The notes: generated from the sequence alone by a model not told the origin. A DNA stretch of 64,000 nt from Mesorhizobium carmichaelinearum (GCF_900199455.1 NZ_FZQR01000010.1:246372-310371); one strand, 5' to 3'; shown: positions 1 to 8,780, numbered from the stretch's first letter. Made by a program: numbers and translations.

Positions 1-432
1 GTTTCACAGCAAACCTACGACCGCATGAAGGCCGAACGCCTGGCAGAGGCCGCTCGGCTGCGGGCACGCGGCAATGAAGCGGCACAGCGCATCACGGCAC
101 GCGCCGATCGTGAAGTGGTCGAGATCGTTGCCGAAGCGCAGAAGGAGTCCGAGATCCTGCGCGGTGAGGGCGAAGCCCAGCGCAGCGCCACCTTCGCGGA
201 CGCCTACAAGCGCGACCCGGCCTTCTTTGATTTCTACCGGTCGATGAATGCTTATGGCACGGCGCTGGACAACACCGGGACGACCATGGTGCTGTCGCCG
301 AATTCGGAGTTCTTCCGCTTCTTCCGCGATCCGGACGGCAAGGAAGGGCCAGCGAAGCCGCCAGCGGCTCCGGCTGCACCGGCGACGGCACCTGCCGCGC
401 CGACGACGCAACCCAGCACCGGCCAGCAATAG
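1..432 (+). CDS. hflC: HflC, C-terminal part (5' end cut by window)
   Basis: This is the end of HflC, an SPFH/prohibitin-family inner-membrane protein that partners HflK and modulates the FtsH protease. The frame is open from base 1, so the start lies outside the window. What remains is the alanine/glutamate/arginine-rich coiled coil typical of the C-terminal half of the SPFH domain (residues RARGNEAAQ, then AEAQKESEILRGEGEAQR) and the conserved FFDFYRSMNAY segment. A short proline/alanine-rich tail follows. The DUF2065 gene starts 3 nt downstream and a Do-family protease follows, which is the usual alphaproteobacterial hflK-hflC-DUF2065-degP order. The ATG at 25 is internal to the protein and is not its start. 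Confidence 0.95.
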   Translation, partial: VSQQTYDRMKAERLAEAARLRARGNEAAQRITARADREVVEIVAEAQKESEILRGEGEAQRSATFADAYKRDPAFFDFYRSMNAYGTALDNTGTTMVLSPNSEFFRFFRDPDGKEGPAKPPAAPAAPATAPAAPTTQPSTGQQ

Positions 433-435
433 CCG

Positions 436-624
436 GTGCTGGACTTTTTCGCAGCGATAGGCCTGGTCCTTGTCATTGAGGGCCTGGTCTATGGCGGTTT
501 TCCCAGCTTGGCGAAGAAGCTCGCGGGCGAGGTGCTGTCGATGCCGGAGAATGCATTGCGGATCGCCGGGCTGGCCGCGATCGCCATCGGTGTCGGCATC
601 GTTTGGCTGGTCCGGGGCGGATGA
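436..624 (+). CDS. DUF2065 family small membrane protein
   Basis: A 62-residue protein with two hydrophobic segments (about residues 3-20 and 41-58) separated by a short basic loop (LAKKLAGEVLSMPENALR). Size and pattern match the DUF2065 family (YjeT-like), whose function is unknown. It begins at a GTG 3 nt after the hflC stop, so it is almost certainly cotranscribed and probably translationally coupled. Its position between hflC and the periplasmic protease suggests a role at the inner membrane with the HflKC/FtsH complex, but this is inferred from gene order only. Confidence 0.85.
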   Translation: MLDFFAAIGLVLVIEGLVYGGFPSLAKKLAGEVLSMPENALRIAGLAAIAIGVGIVWLVRGG

Positions 625-774
625 GAACGTCAGGTTTTCGTCTGCGGCATAACGGAGGATTTATCCTCTGCCGGTAGTCGTAGCCGCAAACGTGCCGTAT
701 TTTTTGCCAACATGGCGCAACACGGTGTTTTCGCCGTTGCGCTTTCTCTTTCAGAAAGACCGGGAGGCTTCTCG

Positions 775-2289
775 ATGACATCCACATTTCTTTTGCGCGC
801 GGCACGGCGGACCTTCATCGCCGGCACGGCAGCGCTTCTTGTCGGCACTGTCGCCGTCCCGTCCTTCGTGGCGCCGACCTTCGCGGCAGACGGACCTGCT
901 TCGGTGGCCGACCTGGCGCAAGGCGTGCTCGGCGCGGTGGTCAACATCTCAACCTCGCAGACGGTCAAGGGCACGGAAGGGCCAGGTGCGGTGCCGATGC
1001 CGCAGCTTCCCGAAGGCTCACCCTTCCAGGACTTCTTCGACGACTTCTTCAAGAACCGCGGCGGCGACAAGGACAATGGCGCGCAGAAGGTGCAGTCGCT
1101 GGGATCCGGTTTCGTCATCGACGCCGAACAAGGCATCGTCGTCACCAACAATCACGTGATTGCGGACGCCGACGATATCGAGGTCAATTTCTCGGATGGC
1201 GTGACGCTGAAGGCGACGCTGGTCGGCACCGACACCAAGACCGACGTCGCGGTGCTGAAGGTCGATCCGAAAGGCCACAAGCTGACCGCGGTGAAATTCG
1301 GCGATTCCACCAAGATGCGCGTCGGCGACTGGGTGATGGCGGTCGGCAATCCGTTCGGCCTCGGCGGCACGGTCACGGTCGGCATCGTCTCGGCCCGCAA
1401 CCGCGACATCAATTCCGGCCCCTATGACGATTTCATCCAGACCGATGCGGCGATCAACCGCGGCAATTCGGGCGGACCGCTGTTCAACAGCGCCGGCGAG
1501 GTCATCGGCATCAACACCGCGATCATTTCGCCGTCCGGCGGCTCGATCGGCATCGGCTTCTCCATCCCCTCGCAGCTTGCCTCGGGCGTCGTCGATCAGT
1601 TGCGCCAGTTCGGCGAGACGCGGCGCGGCTGGCTCGGCGTACGCATCCAGCCGGTGACGGACGACATCGCAGAGAGTCTCGGCATGGCGACAGCCAAGGG
1701 CGCGCTGGTCGCCGGCGTCATCAAGGGCGGACCAGTCGACAACGGCACCATCCAGGCCGGCGACGTCATCATCAAATTCGACGGCAAGGACATCCATGAA
1801 ATGCGCGACCTGCCGCGCGTCGTTGCCGAAAGCCCCGTCGGCAAGGCCGTCGACGTGCTGATCGTGCGCAAGGGTGTCGAGCAGACGGTGAAGGTGACGC
1901 TCGGCCGGCTCGAGGATGGCGAAAAGCTCGCCAGTGGCGAGAATGGCAATACCGATCAGCAAAAGGGCGACAAGGCTCCGGCCGTTTCGACCGCCTCGGT
2001 GCTCGGAATGACCGTCGGCGAACTCAATGACGAGACGCGCAAGAAGTTCAGCATTGCCGCCGATGTTTCCGGCGTCGTCATCACCGATGTGGCCAAGGAC
2101 TCGGCCGCCGCCGAGCGTGGCATCCAGCCCGGCGAGGTGATTACGGAGATCGCGCAGGAATCGGTCGCCACGCCCAAGGACGTCATGGACCGGATCGGCG
2201 CGCTGAAGGAGCAGGGCCGCAAGAACGCGCTCTTGATGCTGGCCTCGAAGACCGGCGAATTGCGCTTCGTGACGATCCGGATGGACTGA
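775..2289 (+). CDS. degP: Do-family periplasmic serine protease (DegP/DegQ type)
   Basis: A 504-residue periplasmic protease/chaperone of the HtrA/Do family that degrades misfolded envelope proteins. I take the ATG at 775, preceded by GGGAGG at 762-767; an in-frame ATG at 712 would add 21 residues lacking signal character. Residues 1-38 form a signal peptide (RR followed by a long hydrophobic stretch, ending near TFAADG). The catalytic triad is visible: H127 in TNNHVI, D157 in TKTDVAVLKV, and S232 in RGNSGGPL. Two PDZ domains follow (about residues 280-370 and 405-500), the usual arrangement. It follows hflC-DUF2065, and a strong terminator lies just downstream. Whether it is the DegP or DegQ orthologue cannot be settled from the sequence. 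Confidence 0.95.
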   Translation: MTSTFLLRAARRTFIAGTAALLVGTVAVPSFVAPTFAADGPASVADLAQGVLGAVVNISTSQTVKGTEGPGAVPMPQLPEGSPFQDFFDDFFKNRGGDKDNGAQKVQSLGSGFVIDAEQGIVVTNNHVIADADDIEVNFSDGVTLKATLVGTDTKTDVAVLKVDPKGHKLTAVKFGDSTKMRVGDWVMAVGNPFGLGGTVTVGIVSARNRDINSGPYDDFIQTDAAINRGNSGGPLFNSAGEVIGINTAIISPSGGSIGIGFSIPSQLASGVVDQLRQFGETRRGWLGVRIQPVTDDIAESLGMATAKGALVAGVIKGGPVDNGTIQAGDVIIKFDGKDIHEMRDLPRVVAESPVGKAVDVLIVRKGVEQTVKVTLGRLEDGEKLASGENGNTDQQKGDKAPAVSTASVLGMTVGELNDETRKKFSIAADVSGVVITDVAKDSAAAERGIQPGEVITEIAQESVATPKDVMDRIGALKEQGRKNALLMLASKTGELRFVTIRMD

Positions 2290-2308
2290 GATTTCAATCC
2301 AGCGAATT

Positions 2309-2338
2309 AAAAAAGGCGGCTAACCAGCCGCCTTTTTT
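2309..2338. terminator. Bidirectional intrinsic terminator between degP and GNAT gene
   Basis: A perfect stem (AAAAAAGGCGGCT / AGCCGCCTTTTTT) with a 4-nt AACC loop and a U-run on either strand. It sits between the convergent protease and acetyltransferase genes. The stop codon of the minus-strand acetyltransferase lies inside the hairpin, at 2320-2322. Confidence 0.93.
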
Positions 2339-2892
2339 CTTGCCTGCCAATCCTCGCGCGAAAGCCGGTAGAGCACATGCCGCTTGAGCTCCGGATGGCT
2401 GTCGGGAATGCTGGGATGGTCGAAGTCAGCCGATGGGTCGGCCGTCATGCCGAGGCGTTTCATGACGGCGGTCGAGCGGTGGTTTTCCGCGACGGCAAAG
2501 GAAACGATCTCGTCGACGGCCAATGTCTCGAAACCGTAGGCCAGCCAGGCTTCCGAGGCCTCGGTGACATAGCCCTTGCCCCAGAATTCGGGCGCCAGCC
2601 GCCAGCCGATCTCGATCGTGTCGGCCGGCAGGGATGGTACATGATCGGTAGTAAGGAGGCCGACGAAACCGATGCTTTCGCCGGTCGCGGCAATCTCGGC
2701 CGCGGCGAAGCCATAGCCGTCCTCTTCGATCCAGGCGCGGAATTCGTCCATCTTGGCGTCGGCGGCGGCACGGTCGCGGCGGAACGGGAAGAATTCCATG
2801 ACGCGCTCATCGGAATTGATGCGATGGAAGAGCTCGCGGTCGCGGTCTTCCCAGTTCCGCAGGATGAGGCGCTCGGTGCGCATGGGTTTCAT
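2320..2892 (-). CDS. GNAT family N-acetyltransferase (RimJ/RimL-like)
   Basis: A 190-residue acetyl-CoA-dependent N-acetyltransferase of the RimJ/RimL (Acetyltransf_3) type. The N-terminal TERLILRNWEDRDRELF and the central EIGWRLAPEFWGKGYVTEA, which holds the acetyl-CoA binding turn, are the family hallmarks, as is the later FAVAENHRSTAVMKRLGM. The start at 2892 overlaps the end of serB (stop at 2889-2891) by 4 nt, so the two genes form one transcription unit. The acceptor could be a ribosomal protein, another protein N-terminus or a small amine; nothing here decides it. Confidence 0.9.
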   Translation of the reverse strand: MKPMRTERLILRNWEDRDRELFHRINSDERVMEFFPFRRDRAAADAKMDEFRAWIEEDGYGFAAAEIAATGESIGFVGLLTTDHVPSLPADTIEIGWRLAPEFWGKGYVTEASEAWLAYGFETLAVDEIVSFAVAENHRSTAVMKRLGMTADPSADFDHPSIPDSHPELKRHVLYRLSREDWQARKKAAG

Positions 2893-3776
2893 TGGATGAT
2901 TTCCTCGCTCCGGTAGCCCTGAAGGTAGAGCAAAGCGGTGAGGTCGCCATGGTCGATGCGGACCTTGGCCTGCGCCGCCACTGTCGGTTTCGCATGAAGC
3001 GCCACACCGGTGCCGGCGAGGCGGATCATGTCGAGGTCGTTGGCGCCATCACCGACGGCGATGGCATCGGCCGGCGTCAGGCCAAGGCGCGCCGAGATTT
3101 CGATCAGAGCATCGGCCTTGGCCGCGCGGCCGAGGATCGGCTCGCCGACCAGGCCGGTGAAGTGTCCGTCTTGTTCGAGCAGGCGGTTGGCGCGGTTTTC
3201 CTGAAAGCCGAGCATGGCCGCGATGCGGGTCGTGAACACTTCGAAGCCGCCCGAGACGAGCGCCGTCCAGGCGCCGTTGGCGCGCATGGTCTGGACCAGT
3301 GCCCGGCCGCCCGAAGCCAGTGTCAGCCGATTGGCGACGATGCGGTCAACGACGGCGGCATCGAGCCCCTTCAGCAGGGCGACGCGTTCGCGGAGCGCCG
3401 GCTCGAAGGCGATCTCGCCGTTCATCGACCGCGCGGTGATCGCGGCAACGCGATCCTTGACGCCGATCTCGTCGGCCAGTTCGTCGATGCATTCCTGGTC
3501 GATCATGGTCGAATCCATGTCGGCAATGAGGATTTTCTTACGGCGCGTTTCGGCCTGCTGGACTATGACATCGACCGCTTTCCCAGCCAATGTGGCGCGC
3601 AGGGCAGCCGTGGTATCGGCGGCGTCAGCCTCTTGCGGCAAGGCAAGATCGCAGGCAATGCCTTCGGCCAGCCAGACGACAGCGCTTGCGTCCACCGAGC
3701 GCGAGGCCATATTCGCAAGCGACGGCGACAGAGCGCGGTCGGCGGGACGGGAAACAAGTGTGGCAATGAGCGGCAT
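2889..3776 (-). CDS. serB: Phosphoserine phosphatase SerB
   Basis: A 295-residue HAD-superfamily phosphatase catalysing the last step of serine biosynthesis, O-phosphoserine to serine. The catalytic motif DMDSTMID (nucleophile and acid/base Asp) is present, with LVSGGFEVFT (motif II) and AVGDGANDLDMI (motif IV). The N-terminal ~80 residues are the variable regulatory-type region of alphaproteobacterial SerB. The open frame extends upstream to 3917, but MPLIATLV at 3776 is the sensible start. That start lies inside the beginning of the divergent miaA gene, so the two start codons overlap by about 10 bp with no intergenic space. Confidence 0.95.
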   Translation of the reverse strand: MPLIATLVSRPADRALSPSLANMASRSVDASAVVWLAEGIACDLALPQEADAADTTAALRATLAGKAVDVIVQQAETRRKKILIADMDSTMIDQECIDELADEIGVKDRVAAITARSMNGEIAFEPALRERVALLKGLDAAVVDRIVANRLTLASGGRALVQTMRANGAWTALVSGGFEVFTTRIAAMLGFQENRANRLLEQDGHFTGLVGEPILGRAAKADALIEISARLGLTPADAIAVGDGANDLDMIRLAGTGVALHAKPTVAAQAKVRIDHGDLTALLYLQGYRSEEIIQ

Positions 3777-4731
3777 TGAGAATTCCGGCGCGGATGCGGG
3801 CGAAGGCCGCGTGAAGAACGCGATCCTGATAGCCGGGCCGACCGCCAGCGGCAAGTCGGCATTGGCGCTCGATCTGGCCGAACGCGCGGGCGGCGTCATC
3901 GTCAACACCGATTCCATGCAGGGCTATTCGGTTCTCGATGTGCTGACCGCCCGGCCGGAGGCGGCCGACCTCGCACGCGTGCCGCATTTTCTCTACGGCC
4001 ACGTCCATCCCGGTACCGCTTATTCGACGGGCGCGTGGCTGCGCGATGTGATGAAACTCATCGACGACGGCGCGCTGTCGCGGCGGCCAGTCTTCGTCGG
4101 CGGCACCGGCCTCTACTTCCGCGCGCTGGCCGAGGGTATTTCGGAAATGCCCGACATTCCGCCGCGCATCCGCGACCGCTGGCGCTACGAGTTGAAGGAG
4201 CAGGGCGCGGTCAAGCTGCACAGCCTGCTGCTGCGCGAGGATTCGAGAGCCGCCATGCAGCTCAAGCCAACCGACAGCCAGCGCGTCGTGCGGGCGCTCG
4301 AAGTGCTCGACGCCTCCGGCCGGTCGATCCTGGATTGGCAGGCAGAGCGCGGCCGGCCGCTCATCGACAGGCAGACCGCGCGTTTCCTGGTCATCGAGCC
4401 GGACCGGTCCGCGCTGGTTGACCGCATCGAAAGGCGCTTCGACCAGATGCTGGACAAGGGCGCGCTGGAGGAGGTCAGGCAACTCGCAGCTCTTAGCCTC
4501 GATCCGGATCTGCCGGCGATGAAGGCGATCGGCGTTCGCGACCTGCAGGCGGCGATGGCGGGTCAGATGAGCTTTCCCGAGGCGATCGAGCGCGCCAAGA
4601 TCGCAACCCGGCAATACGCCAAGCGGCAGGCGACCTGGTTTCGCCATCAGTTGGGGCCGGAATGGCAGAGATTGCGCCCGGGTGACGATCTCGAAACCAC
4701 GATCCAGACACTTGTTGCTAATGCAACTTAA
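3766..4731 (+). CDS. miaA: tRNA dimethylallyltransferase MiaA
   Basis: Transfers a dimethylallyl group to N6 of adenosine 37 in tRNAs that read codons beginning with U. The P-loop GPTASGKSALALDLAER and the NTDSMQ and GGTGLYFRALAEG motifs are diagnostic, and the family-typical C-terminal ATRQYAKRQATWFR is complete. An ATG at 3766 and a GTG at 3811 (VKNAILIAGP) are both possible starts. The ATG gives 321 residues and overlaps the start of divergent serB; the GTG would avoid the overlap and leave the P-loop nine residues in. A frame upstream of 3766 is open but is only the antisense of serB. Confidence 0.95.
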   Translation: MSGIENSGADAGEGRVKNAILIAGPTASGKSALALDLAERAGGVIVNTDSMQGYSVLDVLTARPEAADLARVPHFLYGHVHPGTAYSTGAWLRDVMKLIDDGALSRRPVFVGGTGLYFRALAEGISEMPDIPPRIRDRWRYELKEQGAVKLHSLLLREDSRAAMQLKPTDSQRVVRALEVLDASGRSILDWQAERGRPLIDRQTARFLVIEPDRSALVDRIERRFDQMLDKGALEEVRQLAALSLDPDLPAMKAIGVRDLQAAMAGQMSFPEAIERAKIATRQYAKRQATWFRHQLGPEWQRLRPGDDLETTIQTLVANAT

Positions 4732-4836
4732 AAAGTTGACCATGATGGAAGGGTTCGCGCCGAAGTTGCCGGGATTAACGCTCCGTAAGGCGGTCCGTGC
4801 CATAAGGTCGATGGGCACTTTTCCATTGGGGAGCAG

Positions 4837-5628
4837 ATGCGTTTCCATAAGGCGGAATCCGCATTTTTCGTCTTTATTTTCGTGATCCTGGCCGCTGGCC
4901 TGGTGACGCTGCACGCCTATGGACTGTTGCAATCCTTCGCCACGGAACTCCATACGCAGTCGGGCCTGGACAAGGTCATCTACCTCAACAAGCTGCTGTT
5001 CGCGACGGGCGTGCTGCTTGCGACCGCGCTGTTCTTCGGCATCTTCTTCATCTACCCGCTGATCCGCAAACAGGCGACGGAAGAGGGCAAGCTGCGCGCC
5101 ATGACGGTCTCGCTCAGCGCCCGCTCCGAAACGCTCGAGCACGCCGCCCTGACCGACGGCCTGACCGGCATGCAGAACCGGCGCTATTTCGACGATGCGC
5201 TCAAGGAATATCTCGAAGAGTTCCGGCGCATCGAAAAGCCGGTCGGGCTGATGATCCTCGATCTCGACCATTTCAAGCAGGTCAATGACACTCACGGCCA
5301 CGATGTCGGCGACGAGGTGCTCAAGGCCGTCGCCAGCTGCCTGAAGGATATGACACGCTACCACGACGTGGTGGCGCGGCTGGGCGGCGAGGAGTTCGCC
5401 GTGGTCACGCCCAATATGGAGGCGGAGCTGCTGGCCAAATTCGCCGAGCGCATCCGCAAGGCGATCGCCAACATGTCGATCCTCTCGGGCAATATCCGGC
5501 TCAAGATCACCACCAGCGTCGGCCTTGCCGTCTGGGACCGCAAGGAAACGGCAGAAGAATTTTATCGCCGCGCCGACCGCCAGCTCTATGAGGCCAAGAG
5601 GCAGGGCCGCAACCGAGTCTGCGCCTGA
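4837..5628 (+). CDS. Membrane-anchored diguanylate cyclase (GGDEF)
   Basis: A 263-residue protein predicted to make cyclic di-GMP. Two transmembrane helices (about residues 9-32 and 50-74) are followed by a short linker and a GGDEF domain (about 100-262). The active-site signature is GGEEF at residues 183-187, an active variant. An RxxD inhibitory site (RYHD, residues 174-177) lies exactly five residues upstream, so product inhibition is expected. DLDHFKQVNDTHGHDVGD carries the metal-binding Asp. There is no sensor domain beyond the membrane region; the roughly 18 residues between the helices are too few for a ligand-binding fold. It stands alone after miaA. Confidence 0.93.
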   Translation: MRFHKAESAFFVFIFVILAAGLVTLHAYGLLQSFATELHTQSGLDKVIYLNKLLFATGVLLATALFFGIFFIYPLIRKQATEEGKLRAMTVSLSARSETLEHAALTDGLTGMQNRRYFDDALKEYLEEFRRIEKPVGLMILDLDHFKQVNDTHGHDVGDEVLKAVASCLKDMTRYHDVVARLGGEEFAVVTPNMEAELLAKFAERIRKAIANMSILSGNIRLKITTSVGLAVWDRKETAEEFYRRADRQLYEAKRQGRNRVCA

Positions 5629-5917
5629 AATCCCATCATTGATTTCGTGAGGCCGGCCGTCTGCCGCCGTTTTCTGCGCTTCCGGCCTTCGCCGGCCGAA
5701 GCACTCATGAGTGGCGTGGCAGCTAAGGCTACGGCCGGCGTAGGCCGGTGCTCACGGACTTATGTCCGCTCCGCTCCGGTTCTCGAAAACAGCACCAGCC
5801 GACTCGGCCTGACGAATTCCCTGATGGGATTTACCCAGGCTGGCCAAAGAAGCCTGCGCCCGGAAAGCGTGATTTGGGGCTCTCAGAACTGCCGGCAGAT
5901 GGGCGTGATGCCCAGGC
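5629..5917. other. Intergenic stretch, no gene seen
   Basis: About 290 bp between the convergent GGDEF and ATPase genes. The plus-strand frame that crosses it lacks family resemblance and an SD. It holds several GC-rich inverted repeats, for example GGTGCT at 5747-5752 with AGCACC at 5791-5796, which could be a decayed palindromic repeat or a weak terminator. No U-run terminator is visible. Confidence 0.5.
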
Positions 5918-7768
5918 TCAGTCGTTCTGGGGGCGCAGACCGAAGGTGGCGGGTTTCAGGCCGTAGCGCATGTCGAAATCGTCGTCTGATGGCGCACGGG
6001 CGGTTGCCGGCTTGCGGTAATCGGGGTCGCCGGCCTGGCGGCCGGAATCGACCACTTCGGCGAAGGCCATCGCTTGCGGCGTCGGTTTCGGCACGTTGCG
6101 CAGCCGCTCGACGATCGCCACCAGATCGACATCATCGCCGCTCTTCGACGAAATAGCCTCTTCGCGCTTGGAGGTGCCGGGAAGCAGGTGGCTGGGCAAT
6201 CTTTCGAACTTCAGCCGCATGGTCGTCGCCACGCCTTCGCCGAAGGCGATGGCTTCGCGCTGGCCCATGGACGACAGGAAGGCAAGGGTGGAGGCGGAAG
6301 AGTCGGCAATGGCCGAGCGGATGATCGCCTGGTCCTGCTCGTTGGCGAGCCGCATGGCGAAGAAAGTCGAGCACTGCGACAGGATGGTCGGGTCAAGCTC
6401 GCCCGGACGCTGGGTGACGACGCCGAGATAGCAGCCATATTTGCGGCCTTCCTTGGCGATGCGCGACAGAGCGTGCCTGGTCGGCGCGAAGCCGAGACGC
6501 GGATCGGCCGGCATGTAGCGATGCGCTTCCTCGCACAGCAACAACAGCTGCAGCTTGCCCTCGCTCCACAGAGCGAGATCGAAGGCCAGGCGCGCCAGCA
6601 CCGAACAGACGGAGTTGACCACTTCGGAGGGCATGCCGGCCATCTCGAAGCAGGTCACCGGCCGACCGTGATGCGGCACGCGAAAAATGTTGCCGATCGT
6701 CTCGTGGATGGTGTCCTCGATCAGGCGCGAACTGAACATGAAGCGGTAGCGCGGATCGGCCGCGGCCGATTCGATGCGCGTCTTCAGCGATTTGAGCGTC
6801 GGCCGTTCGTTCTTGCTCTCCAGCATGCCCATGCGCTCGTCGATCTGCTTGAGCAGATCGACGATGCGGTAAGGCACCGGCGTATCGGCGGTCAGCGCAT
6901 CGTTGCCGCGCCTGAGATAGGCGCCTGAATTCGGATTGCGGTAGAGGTTCTTGGCGAGCGGAATGAGGTCGCGCAGAGCGTCGATCTCTTCCGGGTCGGT
7001 CTCACGACCGCGAAACAGCACCTCGGCGAATTCCTCGAGCTTGAACATCCAGAACGGCAGGTCGAGTGTCTTGGAATCGACCTTGACGCAATATTCGGGC
7101 AACGAGTTCGCGAACTCGTTGTGCGGGTCGAGGATCAGGATGCGCAGATCGGGGCGAGCCTCGATCGACTTGCGCAGCAGCAGCGAAACGGCTGTGGATT
7201 TGCCGACACCCGTGGTGCCGACAATGGCGAAATGGCGCGCCAGCGTGTCGTCGATGGCGATGTTGGCAGCGATCGCTTCGTCCTGCGACAGCGAGCCGAT
7301 GGTGATGGAATGGCGGCCGGCCAGATCATAGACCGCCTGCAGGTCACGGCTGCGGATGCGGTGCGCGACCGCGCCGATATGCGGATAGGTGGTGATGCCG
7401 CGGTCGAAGACCGGCTTGGCGCCGGGCTCGGGACCATCACGGACTTCGCCGATCAGCTCGATGCTGACCTCGATGGCGTTCTGGCCCTCATTGCTCCAGG
7501 CGCGGTCCGATTTGCCGATACCGTAGACCAGGCCGACGGTTCGCGTCGTGCCCAGATTGATCGAGATCATCTTGCCGACCGTCCACAGGCCGGTCACCGC
7601 GCCGTCGACATCGTCGGCATAGGCGCTGATGGTGGCGCGCGCGCCGTCGCATTGCACGACATTGCCCAGGATGCGCCGGTCGTTCTGCTCTGCGTTGCGG
7701 CGCTCCTGCGATGTCGGTTCTCCGACGGAAGCTTCGCGTTCGACGTACATGGACTGGCCAATCCCCAT
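5918..7768 (-). CDS. HerA-like / DUF87 ATPase
   Basis: A 616-residue P-loop ATPase of the FtsK-HerA superfamily. An N-terminal beta-barrel-like region (about residues 25-170, HAS-barrel type) precedes the Walker A motif GTTGVGKST at 184-192. Walker B is LLLLCEEAHRY, with the downstream VTQRPGELDPTILSQC segment typical of HerA-type translocases. Archaeal HerA works with the NurA nuclease, but no nuclease gene is adjacent here. The start may be at 7768 (MGIGQSMYVER) or 18 nt downstream at MYVEREAS; I keep the longer form. The role is probably DNA or protein translocation or repair; specific function unknown. Confidence 0.85.
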   Translation of the reverse strand: MGIGQSMYVEREASVGEPTSQERRNAEQNDRRILGNVVQCDGARATISAYADDVDGAVTGLWTVGKMISINLGTTRTVGLVYGIGKSDRAWSNEGQNAIEVSIELIGEVRDGPEPGAKPVFDRGITTYPHIGAVAHRIRSRDLQAVYDLAGRHSITIGSLSQDEAIAANIAIDDTLARHFAIVGTTGVGKSTAVSLLLRKSIEARPDLRILILDPHNEFANSLPEYCVKVDSKTLDLPFWMFKLEEFAEVLFRGRETDPEEIDALRDLIPLAKNLYRNPNSGAYLRRGNDALTADTPVPYRIVDLLKQIDERMGMLESKNERPTLKSLKTRIESAAADPRYRFMFSSRLIEDTIHETIGNIFRVPHHGRPVTCFEMAGMPSEVVNSVCSVLARLAFDLALWSEGKLQLLLLCEEAHRYMPADPRLGFAPTRHALSRIAKEGRKYGCYLGVVTQRPGELDPTILSQCSTFFAMRLANEQDQAIIRSAIADSSASTLAFLSSMGQREAIAFGEGVATTMRLKFERLPSHLLPGTSKREEAISSKSGDDVDLVAIVERLRNVPKPTPQAMAFAEVVDSGRQAGDPDYRKPATARAPSDDDFDMRYGLKPATFGLRPQND

Positions 7769-7903
7769 TTCCCTGGAGATCGGACCCTACAGGAGTGGGG
7801 TTAAGGTCGGATGAGGTCGGATGGTGTAGAGAGGATTAAGCGCCTGGTGGAAATTGTCGCGAAAGGCTCTTCTCCAATCCCTGTCTTTCGATATAGTGGA
7901 CGA

Positions 7904-8467
7904 ATGGATGATATAGCGAACGACATTTCCTCGACCATCGGCAGACGGATCCACACCGAAAGGACCATGCGGGACTGGTCGCTGGCCGAGCTCGCCGAGC
8001 GGTCCGGCGTTTCCAAAGCGATGCTGAGCACGATCGAGCGCGGCATGACCAGCCCGACGGCGACCCTTCTGGTGCGCATCGCGGCGGCCTTCGGCATGAC
8101 GCTGTCGACCCTCATCGCGCGGGCGGAATTGCAAGGCGGCGGGCTGTTGCGCGAGGCCGACCAGCCGGTGTGGCGCGATCCCGATACAGGCTATGTCAGG
8201 CGGCATTTGTCACCGGCCACCGACATGCCGCTCGAACTGATCAAGGTGCATCTGCCGGCGGGCGCCAGGGTCAGTTTGCCGGCGGCTTCCTATGCCTTCA
8301 TCAAGCAGCAGATCTGGCTGATTTCCGGACGGCTCGACTTCACCGAGGGCGATGTGGTGCACAGGATGGAGCCCGGCGATTGCCTGGCGCTCGGCGCGCC
8401 GTCGGACTGCACCTTCCATGCCCCGGAGGCGGGCGCCGACTATCTCGTCGCGCTGGTCAGGGGCTGA
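7904..8467 (+). CDS. XRE-family regulator with C-terminal cupin domain
   Basis: A 187-residue transcription factor. Residues about 10-65 are an XRE helix-turn-helix (WSLAELAERSGVSKAMLSTIERGMTSPTATLLVRIAAAFG), and residues about 95-185 form a small cupin barrel (GRLDFTEGDVVHRMEPGDCLALG) that would bind a small effector. This architecture is common in repressors of amino-acid or polyamine metabolism. I chose the ATG at 7904 (MDDIANDI) over the frame start at 7811. It is followed after 4 nt by the small HNGGPPL gene and then a GNAT enzyme, probably one unit. The likely targets are these neighbours, by inference. Confidence 0.88.
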   Translation: MDDIANDISSTIGRRIHTERTMRDWSLAELAERSGVSKAMLSTIERGMTSPTATLLVRIAAAFGMTLSTLIARAELQGGGLLREADQPVWRDPDTGYVRRHLSPATDMPLELIKVHLPAGARVSLPAASYAFIKQQIWLISGRLDFTEGDVVHRMEPGDCLALGAPSDCTFHAPEAGADYLVALVRG

Positions 8468-8471
8468 GATC

Positions 8472-8780
8472 ATGGCGAGACGGCCAAAACGCTCCCACAA
8501 TGGGGGGCCGCCTCTTGACGAGTACAAGGGACCGCCCTGGGGCAAGGGCGATCCTTACATCTTCCTGGCCTGGCAGGCCGCGCACGCCAAGGCATGGAAA
8601 GCGCCGAGCCGCGAAGTCATGCTGATGCGCATGGACAAGGCCGAGCGGCTCGGCCTGACCTATGAGGAATACACGCTCGAGATCCTGGAGCGTGGGCGGC
8701 ATCTCAGGGAAGAAGACACCGAGCGCATCAGCGCCATCAAGGCCGCGCGCAAACGGCGGCGCGTGCGCCATCTCGACTGA
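8472..8780 (+). CDS. Small conserved-type protein with HNGGPPL motif
   Basis: A 102-residue basic soluble protein of unknown function. It starts MARRPKRSHNGGPPLDEYKG; the HNGGPPLD(E/D) box recurs near the N-terminus of small rhizobial proteins I recognise only as hypothetical. The rest is mainly helical and charged (YEEYTLEILERGRHLREEDTERISAIKAARKRRRVRHLD) and ends in a strongly basic tail that could touch nucleic acid. The ATG lies 4 nt after the XRE/cupin stop, which suggests cotranscription and possibly a functional link. Confidence 0.8.
   Translation: MARRPKRSHNGGPPLDEYKGPPWGKGDPYIFLAWQAAHAKAWKAPSREVMLMRMDKAERLGLTYEEYTLEILERGRHLREEDTERISAIKAARKRRRVRHLD

Noticed and set aside
3625..5364. 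579-residue minus-strand frame across miaA and the GGDEF gene
   Set aside because: It is the antisense shadow of two well-recognised genes, with no family motif or ribosome site.
5647..6156. 169-residue plus-strand frame in the GGDEF-ATPase gap
   Set aside because: No SD, no family resemblance, Arg/Ser-rich; half of it is antisense to the ATPase gene.
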